From contig CAIIXF020000011.1 in the NCBI GenBank assembly GCA_903813345.2, positions 29,134,166 through 29,198,165 on the forward strand: DNA of 64,000 nt. Reading direction: 5' to 3'. The position numbers were made by a program, and so were the translations under genes. The notes beneath the pieces were generated by a model that saw nothing but the letters and a program-made list of their open reading frames with translations, was not told where the DNA came from and ran no database searches. This stretch comes from Owenia fusiformis. Taxonomy: Eukaryota > Annelida > Polychaeta > Sabellida > Oweniidae. The first letter of the stretch is position 1. Each line of letters starts with the position of its first letter. This document shows, one piece after another, positions 23,301 through 35,300 of this stretch.

Positions 23301-26300
23301 GTAGTAAAAGTATGATTATAGAATTTTCTGTTTATCAATCATTCTTAAAAGTCCCTGCTGTATAGGCATATAAATTATGTAAATTGCGTAAAAATTTCAG
23401 GTGATTTCCTTTACTTAAAGCAGATATGAAATGGTGTTTTTTAACCTAAAGGAATCAATATAATTTTTTGATAAATGTATTTGGACATATTTTCTCATCA
23501 GTAGTGTGAAAACTATTTCACTCTAACGATCGTTATAGCTGCTTAATAAGCAATATTCGAATTGGTTGTGACGTTATTGGCCCCCACGTGATCTCTCACT
23601 GGTCCCCACGTGGCCCATAACGTCATAATGCCAAATGTTTTGTTTTGGTTTACACAACAATCCTATGGTTGCCGTGACGTTATGATTACTAAGGAACCAA
23701 TAAACCAAAGCTATATTTTGTATATGACGTTACTTATCACGTGGGGGCCAATTTGATTGATCAGTTAGTTTTATTTCGTTATTTATGACCGTTAGCAGTT
23801 ATATAACATTTATTTTATAATGACTATCGCAAGAACTCTACGTTGGGCTTACAATGGAGAAAACCGCATTTTTGTAGCTGCAAGTTGAGAAAAGCTATTT
23901 CAGTTGTCCTTTAAGAAAAAGATACAGCATTTTTATCATAAATTCTGGATCGGCCTTTGTATAATTTAACAGTGATAGAATTTGAATAGAATATTTAATC
24001 TAAACCATTTAAAAATAGATATATGGTTTATATTAGTTTCAATTCATTTTAAAGTTGGAATGTGATGACTGTCAGGCTACCACATTGACATCGCCCCTGT
24101 TTACCAGTAGTGTAGGCTTGATGCTGTGCAGTGGGGACATTATAGAATGTACATGTACATTAAAATAATGAGTTGAGTGATGTAGGTAAAAGTAGATCTA
24201 TGTTAATAAAAACACAAAAGTTTAATTGCAGTGATTGACAAAGGCATTGGTGATAGACAGTCACTGTCTAATATGTCACCAGGTAGAGTGTTCCATTTAG
24301 CTATTGTCCTGGGGATGGGAAATAGCTAAAGTATTCATCCATTCTAGTTGATGGTTGTATGTACTTAGAAGGATTACACAACCCCAGGAGATACAACTTA
24401 GTGTTGGAATTGATCTGTTGGCGAAAGTATGGAGGCACGTTGATAGCTACTAGGTTCTGCTTTCCTTTGTAAAAAAAGGAAAACTCTAGCAGCCTCTCTA
24501 TGCTCCTTCAGTGACTCCCATTGTACATTGTAGGTCTTGAAAATCTTTGATGGTGCAGCGTGGTACCCCTTGAGTGACATTTTCTTACAAAGCTGGCTGC
24601 TCTTCTCTGTACCTGCTCCAACATATCAATATATTTTTGTGGGTATGGATCCCATATTGAACTGACATGATAGGCCAGACTAGTGACTGGTATACCTGGG
24701 CCCTGGGCCTTTATTTTTTCAGGGGATTGATGGAAGTTACGCCTGAGGAACCCAAGCACTTTATTGGCTTTGGATACAATAGTTTGAATATGTAGTCCAG
24801 CATAATTTATTTCGGATGTCAATATCAAGCTATGGGATGTGCATTGACTGGGGAACATCATGGGCTTTCAATTGTATAAAAAATCTAGTCAAATGTACCA
24901 AGTAAAGAGCTTTTTTACTTGGTGTATTCGACTCAATTTTTTATACAGGTTATTCCCGTGCCTATGAGAATGTGTGTTACTAACTCCAGGTTTTCTCCTA
25001 GCAAGGTGTAATTGTGGGTTATAGGGGATTTACCTTTGTGAATATTCAGCACATAGACATACATGTAGGCCCTTGATGGATCTGGATCATCATGGATGGA
25101 ATTTTTTCAGAATATTTCAATTTGGAAACATATAGAGTAATAGACTGGTTACCTTTAGAATCATTCTTAGAATCAACCTGAACTTACCCGCTGTAGTGCT
25201 TTGTATATAAGGCAGAGTTCATACTGAGGCATCTTCAGTTAAACAACGTCTACTGCTTTAGATTTATCAATGTTTAGAATAAATCTTGAAAAAGTTACAT
25301 TTTTATAAGAATCACCCAAAGTCAAATAGTACATTATGTTTCATTGGCCTATCTCTTGGTGTTTCTTAAAATTCATCCAATCAGGAAAGCCCTCATAAAT
25401 TTCAGAAAATTATGGGATATTGTCTCGCCATTTTGAAACACGCCACATTGATTTGCACAATGAAAATGGATTTTATTTGCTGAATTACTCGATAGATACT
25501 CTTCAAACAACATTTAGAAGTATGGAGGCTGTTCGAGCATTCAACAATGAGGTAATATAACACCATCAATTGCTTTATGCCTTCCTTATTAACGGCTTTA
25601 TGCGGCTAAAGTCTTGGAAAAAGCGCCATGAATTTCTTAATTTTTCTTTTTTTTTGGTCTGGACCAACTCACTTATATAACACAAGAGTATACCCTGGAT
25701 GTTACTCATAGTCCAAGTAGTCTCAGATATACTTCTTATGATGTAGTGATCCTGACTAATGGAGAGGCCAGACTGATTTTCTGAAATTGTGTTGATAGAC
25801 TATGGTAATATTCAGAGGTCACATATAGGGGGTCTAACATCAACATGTGGTAATGGCGACATGAGAAATGGGGTAAATTCGACACTTACTAATTAGAAGT
25901 AGAATTTCAGTTTTTCCGCCATGTTTGATTACTTGAAAAATGAAAGTCTCGCGACCTTATCCCGTTCCCGGACTATAGTCCTGCACTGAGCGCATTCATT
26001 TGCCTGTACGATTACAACTTGGGAGAATTATCTACGCCCCTTACACTTAAGATACCTACCTCAATGCATTATAGAACTCAAGATGTAACTTCTAATATAT
26101 TGGAACCGCCGATTGTCTGGGTATATCGGCAGAACGGGAACATTTCTCTTTTTCATCGAGAGAGATTCCATCACTTTTCAAAATGGCGGTTGGATTTAAA
26201 AGGGGAATCCCCCGTTTGGCTGTCCCGGATGTAGCCCGGAAGTACCAATATGGAGGAATTTGACGGTTGAAATAGGTTAAATGTTACACACAAATATTGC

Positions 26301-29300
26301 GATCAAAAACGAAAATGTCTTCGTTCTGCCGATAAACCCAGACAATTGTAGATTCAACTACACGAAAAGAATGCTAAATTACCAAGGAATCTATTGAAGT
26401 AGGTATCTGAAGTGTAAGATGAGTAAAAAATTCTCCCATGTTGTAATCGCACAGGCAAAAGATTGAGATGTTCACAGGACCATAGTCTGGGAACGGGATA
26501 ATCGCGACCCTCTTGATCCATTCTAGAAAAAACATGGCTAGAGATCCCCATAGACTATATCCTATTTAGTCTGAATTATATTCAGACTATAAGGCACCTA
26601 TGTTAAAGTTTGGTAATTATAGATATTTGTTTACATAGGAAGTGCCATTCAAAATGGCCGATTGGGTAAAATTGATTTGCACATTTGTTACTTCAACTAA
26701 TGTCCATTTCACTGCTTCATTTCGTCAGTAGAACGGCAAAAATAAGAAATTTGGGAGACCATTGTGCAATAATATATGGAAAAGTATATTCATAATGTAC
26801 ATGAATGACATTTGTATATCTTGGATTGCTTCTAGTTTGGCTTATAAAGTGTGTGGCCTCTTATATTTGGATGTTTCTCTGCCATGTTATTTTCAATAAA
26901 ATTAACATGGCTGAAATTCTTCAAATTACAAGACGGCACAGGCTTATTGCACAAAAAACTAAAAAATCTGAAATATACAAATGTCATTCATGTACATTAG
27001 GAATATACTTTTCCATATATTATTGCACAATGGTCTCCCAATTTCTTATTTTTGCCGTTCTACTGACGAAATGAAGCAGTGAAATGGACTCTAGCTTTAT
27101 TTCCACTTGACAATACGCTGTGTTACTTTTTATTGCATTTAATTGTACCTTACTATTTAATTGAAATTTTGTAACAGTGTGTCAGATAAGGATTTTTTTC
27201 TGGTAGCCATTTTGGCCACTGGATTTCAGATACCACTGGCCAAACAGATTTTTCACTAGCCAGTATAAAATTACGCTAACATCGCAAATTTTTAGGAAAA
27301 TCATTTATTTTATCTAAAAAGTTAAGAATATGCAATTTGTCAAACTTGTGCATCCAACTATATCAAAGTATCATTTAATTCCCTAATAATAACACTATGA
27401 TATGATGATGATTAAAAATGTATCACGGGCTGGGGGAGGGGGGCGGACGCATTCCCCCTCCAGAAAATTATTGATATTTAGAACCTCTTTTGTGCAAACT
27501 GAGCATGATATTCCTCATAAAAGTCAAATTTTAGGCCCTATATATAGATCTACACAGAAAAATTAATGAACAAAAAATACACGTTGCTTAGTAACAGTAA
27601 TTGCCGTTTTTAGCGCCGACCCCCTAATAACCATTCACCCCGCTTCACAAAGTTCAAGAAAAATCAAGGAATAACCAAGTATTATTACCGAACACACAGA
27701 AAAAATATTTTCCGAAAGAAATCAGTGGGCGATAATAGAGTACTTCATCATTACTTACACTAAAATGCGGAAAAAGTGGCACATTTTGTAATTCAGTGCA
27801 TCATCACGATAAATATCTATCATTTGGTGCTTTTCACATTATACTAAACCAATATTTTGATGATTGAAGAAGGAAATGTCCGAGTTTAAATCGTCTCTGC
27901 AGTCCTTTTTATGGCAGTATGTAGCAATGGCTGTAATGACAGGAACAGTGGTATCATGAAAGAGTGCATTTGCATACATTACATCAGTTTACAAATCCAG
28001 GGCTAGAACATTGCAACTCCACAGGGTAACAAATCTTAACAAACATAATCACTGTTCCACAACTAGTGGCGTTTTTTTGGCCCACCCTGTATAAGTTAAA
28101 TATAGATGTATTAGGACAGAAGGTATTAGGACATTCTCCATATTCCCCAGATATTGCTCCCCTTTGTTGTGTTTAGACTTTGGACAAGCCCAAAAGAGGG
28201 ATCCAAGTGTCTCATATTTAAGAACAAGAAATCAAAAATGCTGCTAACTCTGGAGTAGGACTTCAAAATGTGTACAAATAGTGCTTGGATAGATACCAGA
28301 ATGTATTAATGCAGTGTTTGAATGCAGAAGGACATTATTTTGAGTATCTTCATTGAATTTTATCTCAAATAGGATTTCACAGTTGGGTTTAGTTTTTCAG
28401 ATTTTCAAGATAAGTTATGACGTCAATATGAGCTCTAGTCCTGGACCAAGTGCCTCTACCATGGGGTAGTAAAAGTATGATTATAGAATTTTCTGTTTAT
28501 CAATCATTCTTAAAAGTCCCTGCTGTATAGGCATATAAATTATGTAAATTGCGTAAAAATTTCAGGTGATTTCCTTTACTTAAAGCAGATATGAAATGGT
28601 GTTTTTTAACCTAAAGGAATCAATATAATTTTTTGATAAATGTATTTGGACATATTTTCTCATCAGTAGTGTGAAAACTATTTCACTCTAACGATCGTTA
28701 TAGCTGCTTAATAAGCAATATTCGAATTGGTTGTGACGTTATTGGCCCCCACGTGATCTCTCACTGGTCCCCACGTGGCCCATAACGTCATAATGCCAAA
28801 TGTTTTGTTTTGGTTTACACAACAATCCTATGGTTGCCGTGACGTTATGATTACTAAGGAACCAATAAACCAAAGCTATATTTTGTATATGACGTTACTT
28901 ATCACGTGGGGGCCAATTTGATTGATCAGTTAGTTTTATTTCGTTATTTATGACCGTTAGCAGTTATATAACATTTATTTTATAATGACTATCGCAAGAA
29001 CTCTACGTTGGGCTTACAATGGAGAAAACCGCATTTTTGTAGCTGCAAGTTGAGAAAAGCTATTTCAGTTGTCCTTTAAGAAAAAGATACAGCATTTTTA
29101 TCATAAATTCTGGATCGGCCTTTGTATAATTTAACAGTGATAGAATTTGAATAGAATATTTAATCTAAACCATTTAAAAATAGATATATGGTTTATATTA
29201 GTTTCAATTCATTTTAAAGTTGGAATGTGATGACTGTCAGGCTACCACATTGACATCGCCCCTGTTTACCAGTAGTGTAGGCTTGATGCTGTGCAGTGGG

Positions 29301-32300
29301 GACATTATAGAATGTACATGTACATTAAAATAATGAGTTGAGTGATGTAGGTAAAAGTAGATCTATGTTAATAAAAACACAAAAGTTTAATTGCAGTGAT
29401 TGACAAAGGCATTGGTGATAGACAGTCACTGTCTAATATGTCACCAGGTAGAGTGTTCCATTTAGCTATTGTCCTGGGGATGGGAAATAGCTAAAGTATT
29501 CATCCATTCTAGTTGATGGTTGTATGTACTTAGAAGGATTACACAACCCCAGGAGATACAACTTAGTGTTGGAATTGATCTGTTGGCGAAAGTATGGAGG
29601 CACGTTGATAGCTACTAGGTTCTGCTTTCCTTTGTAAAAAAAGGAAAACTCTAGCAGCCTCTCTATGCTCCTTCAGTGACTCCCATTGTACATTGTAGGT
29701 CTTGAAAATCTTTGATGGTGCAGCGTGGTACCCCTTGAGTGACATTTTCTTACAAAGCTGGCTGCTCTTCTCTGTACCTGCTCCAACATATCAATATATT
29801 TTTGTGGGTATGGATCCCATATTGAACTGACATGATAGGCCAGACTAGTGACTGGTATACCTGGGCCCTGGGCCTTTATTTTTTCAGGGGATTGATGGAA
29901 GTTACGCCTGAGGAACCCAAGCACTTTATTGGCTTTGGATACAATAGTTTGAATATGTAGTCCAGCATAATTTATTTCGGATGTCAATATCAAGCTATGG
30001 GATGTGCATTGACTGGGGAACATCATGGGCTTTCAATTGTATAAAAAATCTAGTCAAATGTACCAAGTAAAGAGCTTTTTTACTTGGTGTATTCGACTCA
30101 ATTTTTTATACAGGTTATTCCCGTGCCTATGAGAATGTGTGTTACTAACTCCAGGTTTTCTCCTAGCAAGGTGTAATTGTGGGTTATAGGGGATTTACCT
30201 TTGTGAATATTCAGCACATAGACATACATGTAGGCCCTTGATGGATCTGGATCATCATGGATGGAATTTTTTCAGAATATTTCAATTTGGAAACATATAG
30301 AGTAATAGACTGGTTACCTTTAGAATCATTCTTAGAATCAACCTGAACTTACCCGCTGTAGTGCTTTGTATATAAGGCAGAGTTCATACTGAGGCATCTT
30401 CAGTTAAACAACGTCTACTGCTTTAGATTTATCAATGTTTAGAATAAATCTTGAAAAAGTTACATTTTTATAAGAATCACCCAAAGTCAAATAGTACATT
30501 ATGTTTCATTGGCCTATCTCTTGGTGTTTCTTAAAATTCATCCAATCAGGAAAGCCCTCATAAATTTCAGAAAATTATGGGATATTGTCTCGCCATTTTG
30601 AAACACGCCACATTGATTTGCACAATGAAAATGGATTTTATTTGCTGAATTACTCGATAGATACTCTTCAAACAACATTTAGAAGTATGGAGGCTGTTCG
30701 AGCATTCAACAATGAGGTAATATAACACCATCAATTGCTTTATGCCTTCCTTATTAACGGCTTTATGCGGCTAAAGTCTTGGAAAAAGCGCCATGAATTT
30801 CTTAATTTTTCTTTTTTTTTGGTCTGGACCAACTCACTTATATAACACAAGAGTATACCCTGGATGTTACTCATAGTCCAAGTAGTCTCAGATATACTTC
30901 TTATGATGTAGTGATCCTGACTAATGGAGAGGCCAGACTGATTTTCTGAAATTGTGTTGATAGACTATGGTAATATTCAGAGGTCACATATAGGGGGTCT
31001 AACATCAACATGTGGTAATGGCGACATGAGAAATGGGGTAAATTCGACACTTACTAATTAGAAGTAGAATTTCAGTTTTTCCGCCATGTTTGATTACTTG
31101 AAAAATGAAAGTCTCGCGACCTTATCCCGTTCCCGGACTATAGTCCTGCACTGAGCGCATTCATTTGCCTGTACGATTACAACTTGGGAGAATTATCTAC
31201 GCCCCTTACACTTAAGATACCTACCTCAATGCATTATAGAACTCAAGATGTAACTTCTAATATATTGGAACCGCCGATTGTCTGGGTATATCGGCAGAAC
31301 GGGAACATTTCTCTTTTTCATCGAGAGAGATTCCATCACTTTTCAAAATGGCGGTTGGATTTAAAAGGGGAATCCCCCGTTTGGCTGTCCCGGATGTAGC
31401 CCGGAAGTACCAATATGGAGGAATTTGACGGTTGAAATAGGTTAAATGTTACACACAAATATTGCGATCAAAAACGAAAATGTCTTCGTTCTGCCGATAA
31501 ACCCAGACAATTGTAGATTCAACTACACGAAAAGAATGCTAAATTACCAAGGAATCTATTGAAGTAGGTATCTGAAGTGTAAGATGAGTAAAAAATTCTC
31601 CCATGTTGTAATCGCACAGGCAAAAGATTGAGATGTTCACAGGACCATAGTCTGGGAACGGGATAATCGCGACCCTCTTGATCCATTCTAGAAAAAACAT
31701 GGCTAGAGATCCCCATAGACTATATCCTATTTAGTCTGAATTATATTCAGACTATAAGGCACCTATGTTAAAGTTTGGTAATTATAGATATTTGTTTACA
31801 TAGGAAGTGCCATTCAAAATGGCCGATTGGGTAAAATTGATTTGCACATTTGTTACTTCAACTAATGTCCATTTCACTGCTTCATTTCGTCAGTAGAACG
31901 GCAAAAATAAGAAATTTGGGAGACCATTGTGCAATAATATATGGAAATGTATATTCATAATGTACATGAATGACATTTGTATATCTTGGATTGCTTCTAG
32001 TTTGGCTTATAAAGTGTGTGGCCTCTTATATTTGGATGTTTCTCTGCCATGTTATTTTCAATAAAATTAACATGGCTGAAATTCTTCAAATTACAAGACG
32101 GCACAGGCTTATTGCACAAAAAACTAAAAAATCTGAAATATACAAATGTCATTCATGTACATTAGGAATATACTTTTCCATATATTATTGCACAATGGTC
32201 TCCCAATTTCTTATTTTTGCCGTTCTACTGACGAAATGAAGCAGTGAAATGGACTCTAGCTTTATTTCCACTTGACAATACGCTGTGTTACTTTTTATTG

Positions 32301-35300
32301 CATTTAATTGTACCTTACTATTTAATTGAAATTTTGTAACAGTGTGTCAGATAAGGATTTTTTTCTGGTAGCCATTTTGGCCACTGGATTTCAGATACCA
32401 CTGGCCAAACAGATTTTTCACTAGCCAGTATAAAATTACGCTAACATCGCAAATTTTTAGGAAAATCATTTATTTTATCTAAAAAGTTAAGAATATGCAA
32501 TTTGTCAAACTTGTGCATCCAACTATATCAAAGTATCATTTAATTCCCTAATAATAACACTATGATATGATGATGATTAAAAATGTATCACGGGCTGGGG
32601 GAGGGGGGCGGACGCATTCCCCCTCCAGAAAATTATTGATATTTAGAACCTCTTTTGTGCAAACTGAGCATGATATTCCTCATAAAAGTCAAATTTTAGG
32701 CCCTATATATAGATCTACACAGAAAAATTAATGAACAAAAAATACACGTTGCTTAGTAACAGTAATTGCCGTTTTTAGCGCCGACCCCCTAATAACCATT
32801 CACCCCGCTTCACAAAGTTCAAGAAAAATCAAGGAATAACCAAGTATTATTACCGAACACACAGAAAAAATATTTTCCGAAAGAAATCAGTGGGCGATAA
32901 TAGAGTACTTCATCATTACTTACACTAAAATGCGGAAAAAGTGGCACATTTTGTAATTCAGTGCATCATCACGATAAATATCTATCATTTGGTGCTTTTC
33001 ACATTATACTAAACCAATATTTTGATGATTGAAGAAGGAAATGTCCGAGTTTAAAAAGATTTTCTGGCGATATCTTCTGCACAGTTTTTATGCGCATATA
33101 TATGATCTCTTCGACCAATCAGAACTCTTGAATAAAGAAGTCGAGAGCACGGCCAATCAGAATCCACGATAGAAAACGTTTCGGGATCGATCAAGAAGGA
33201 ATATCCGGATGTTCTGGATTTTCGATCTCGGTGAGTTCCTTGGCAGAAATATGCCATTATCTTCGGATTTTCAAGTCTGATTTGATCCCAGATCGCCACT
33301 ATGGCAAGTGCTCCATTAAAACTGTTCGCCAGATGTATTTTCTGATGGCATTTGGCGAATGGCGACCGCTTATCCGACACACTGTGTAATGTTTATTTTA
33401 TTGAAGAAATGGTTCCTCCAATTGATAATTTTGTGCAAAAATTTTTACTGCAATTTCCACAGGAAAGTAGTACATCATAACAGACTGACTTCTAGTCAGT
33501 CTGTTGGATACATACTACTACTTTTTTCAAGGCCTGACTTCGTCGCTAACATGCTAAATATAAGAGTTAGCTGACGTTTGGGAGTCTGACTTACCTTCTA
33601 AAGGTTAGAACCCGAATCTTAATGAAACCATATCACCTTTGTTGCGTCGATGATGATGCATAAACATAGCATTTGATAGAAATTAGTGTAAATGCTTTTC
33701 CGACTTTTTCATTTTTCATCAATGTTGACTTCCGGGAAGGCGTTGTAGTTATCACGAAATAACGCATTGACTAGTGGTGGGACTCGCCACCAAAATCTCT
33801 ACTCGAGTAGAATGATAAATTTGACGATCGAGTAGACGATTTTGGCGATTATTTTTTAAAAAAATTGACAAAAAATTAGAACCTGGAAAATCAAGGCATT
33901 TGTCACTACTTACATCGACTTTTGGTTTAATGACCACTCAATGATGTAGTTCTGAACGGATTGGGTTCCGTTTTGGATGTTTTAGACGCACATTTAGCGT
34001 ATATTAGCGATGATATAAGCCTTTTATAGATTTTTTCGACTTTGAAATTCCCACTTCCGTCAAAATACATATGCGCATGCGATATACCGGATGTAAACAT
34101 TTACATAAAAAGCAATGAATACGATTCTCATACGTTATTCTCATCAAATGACCATTAAATCAAATAAACAATCTGTAGAATATAGTCAGAAGTATGTAAT
34201 TTATTAGAAAAACGTAAAGGCAGCTACATTCCTTGCTTAAATCGTGAGTATGGAGGGTAAATCGCGATTTTTCTCAGAAATTTTCAGGATCACGATTTTC
34301 AAATTTTCAATCGATTGATAATTTTTCGAGGCTCATTCGAGTTCTAGTCGATTACCCGAGTCACTCGTTACACCACTAGCATTGACCCATGAACTTTACT
34401 TTGTTGACGTGTCAATCAAGCAAGTCTGGTGTGAAAATATAAAAAATATTAAGAAATGTTCTACATCCGCCATGCTAAGTGAAGTAGCCAATATTTAAAA
34501 TTACCAATTTCAAGTGAAGTACGCAACGAACAAAACTGCGTGATCTACACTCCCACTTTTGGTCTGAACTAAATGCTACGTAGAAATATGAGCCGTCTGC
34601 TGTATTAATCAATTAATAGAGTTGGTGATGCTTTATAATTTAGACCAAAACATTGAAGAACATCCAAACCTGTAAATCGTGAAAACAACGAACAAATATT
34701 CGGTTTTCATATATGTTCGGTAATTTTTCGTATTGAAACTTCCGGAACTTACAAGGAAATCATTCATTTTCTCGGTCCATGATTTACCTCTTGGATGTTG
34801 TGGCAAATGCTCCATGGTTGACGGAACAAAGGTGATATGGTTTCATTAAGATTCGGGTTCTAACCTTTAGAAGGTAAGTCAGACTCCCAAACGTCAGCTA
34901 ACTCTTATATTTAGCATGTTAGCGACGAAATCAGGCCTTGAAAAAAGTAGTAGAGATCCCCATAGGTCGAATATTAGAAACAACAAGATGTAGAAGTAAC
35001 AAAAAAATAGTGTCGATGTATACCTCTTCGCCCTATTTGTGTCCCAAATTTAGAGTCCATTAGGATACCGGTGTCAAAGGCTGATGAGTAATTCTGATTG
35101 GCCGTAAGCCAATCGTAACGTCTGAAACTGAAAAATTGAGCTTACTCTATATATCAGAATGTTCCTTACGTCAGTAGCTTTTGCTCGTGAAACTATATGG
35201 AAATTTTCAGCTGCCTCTGTTCCAATCAAGACTCTATTGGTCGAGTAGACATTTTCGACAAGATATTAAAATGGTAGTTTTACCGGAAAATATCGAATCG

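Larger units (their letters stand above)
22723..27887. repeat. Tandem repeat unit 2 (5165 bp)
   Basis: Same content and order as unit 1. It joins unit 1 at GAGTTT|AAATCGTC, where AAA is shared by both ancestral ends (3-bp microhomology). It shares its variants with unit 3 (A at 22863, A at 23803, six A's near 27572), so units 2 and 3 are the closer pair or derive from each other. Confidence 0.95.
27888..33052. repeat. Tandem repeat unit 3 (5165 bp)
   Basis: The right-most unit, continuing uninterrupted into unique sequence at 33053. One private difference was seen (T at 31948 against A at 26783). Its SCAF4/8 exon 1 is nearest to SCAF4/8 exon 2, 9.2 kb away. Confidence 0.95.
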
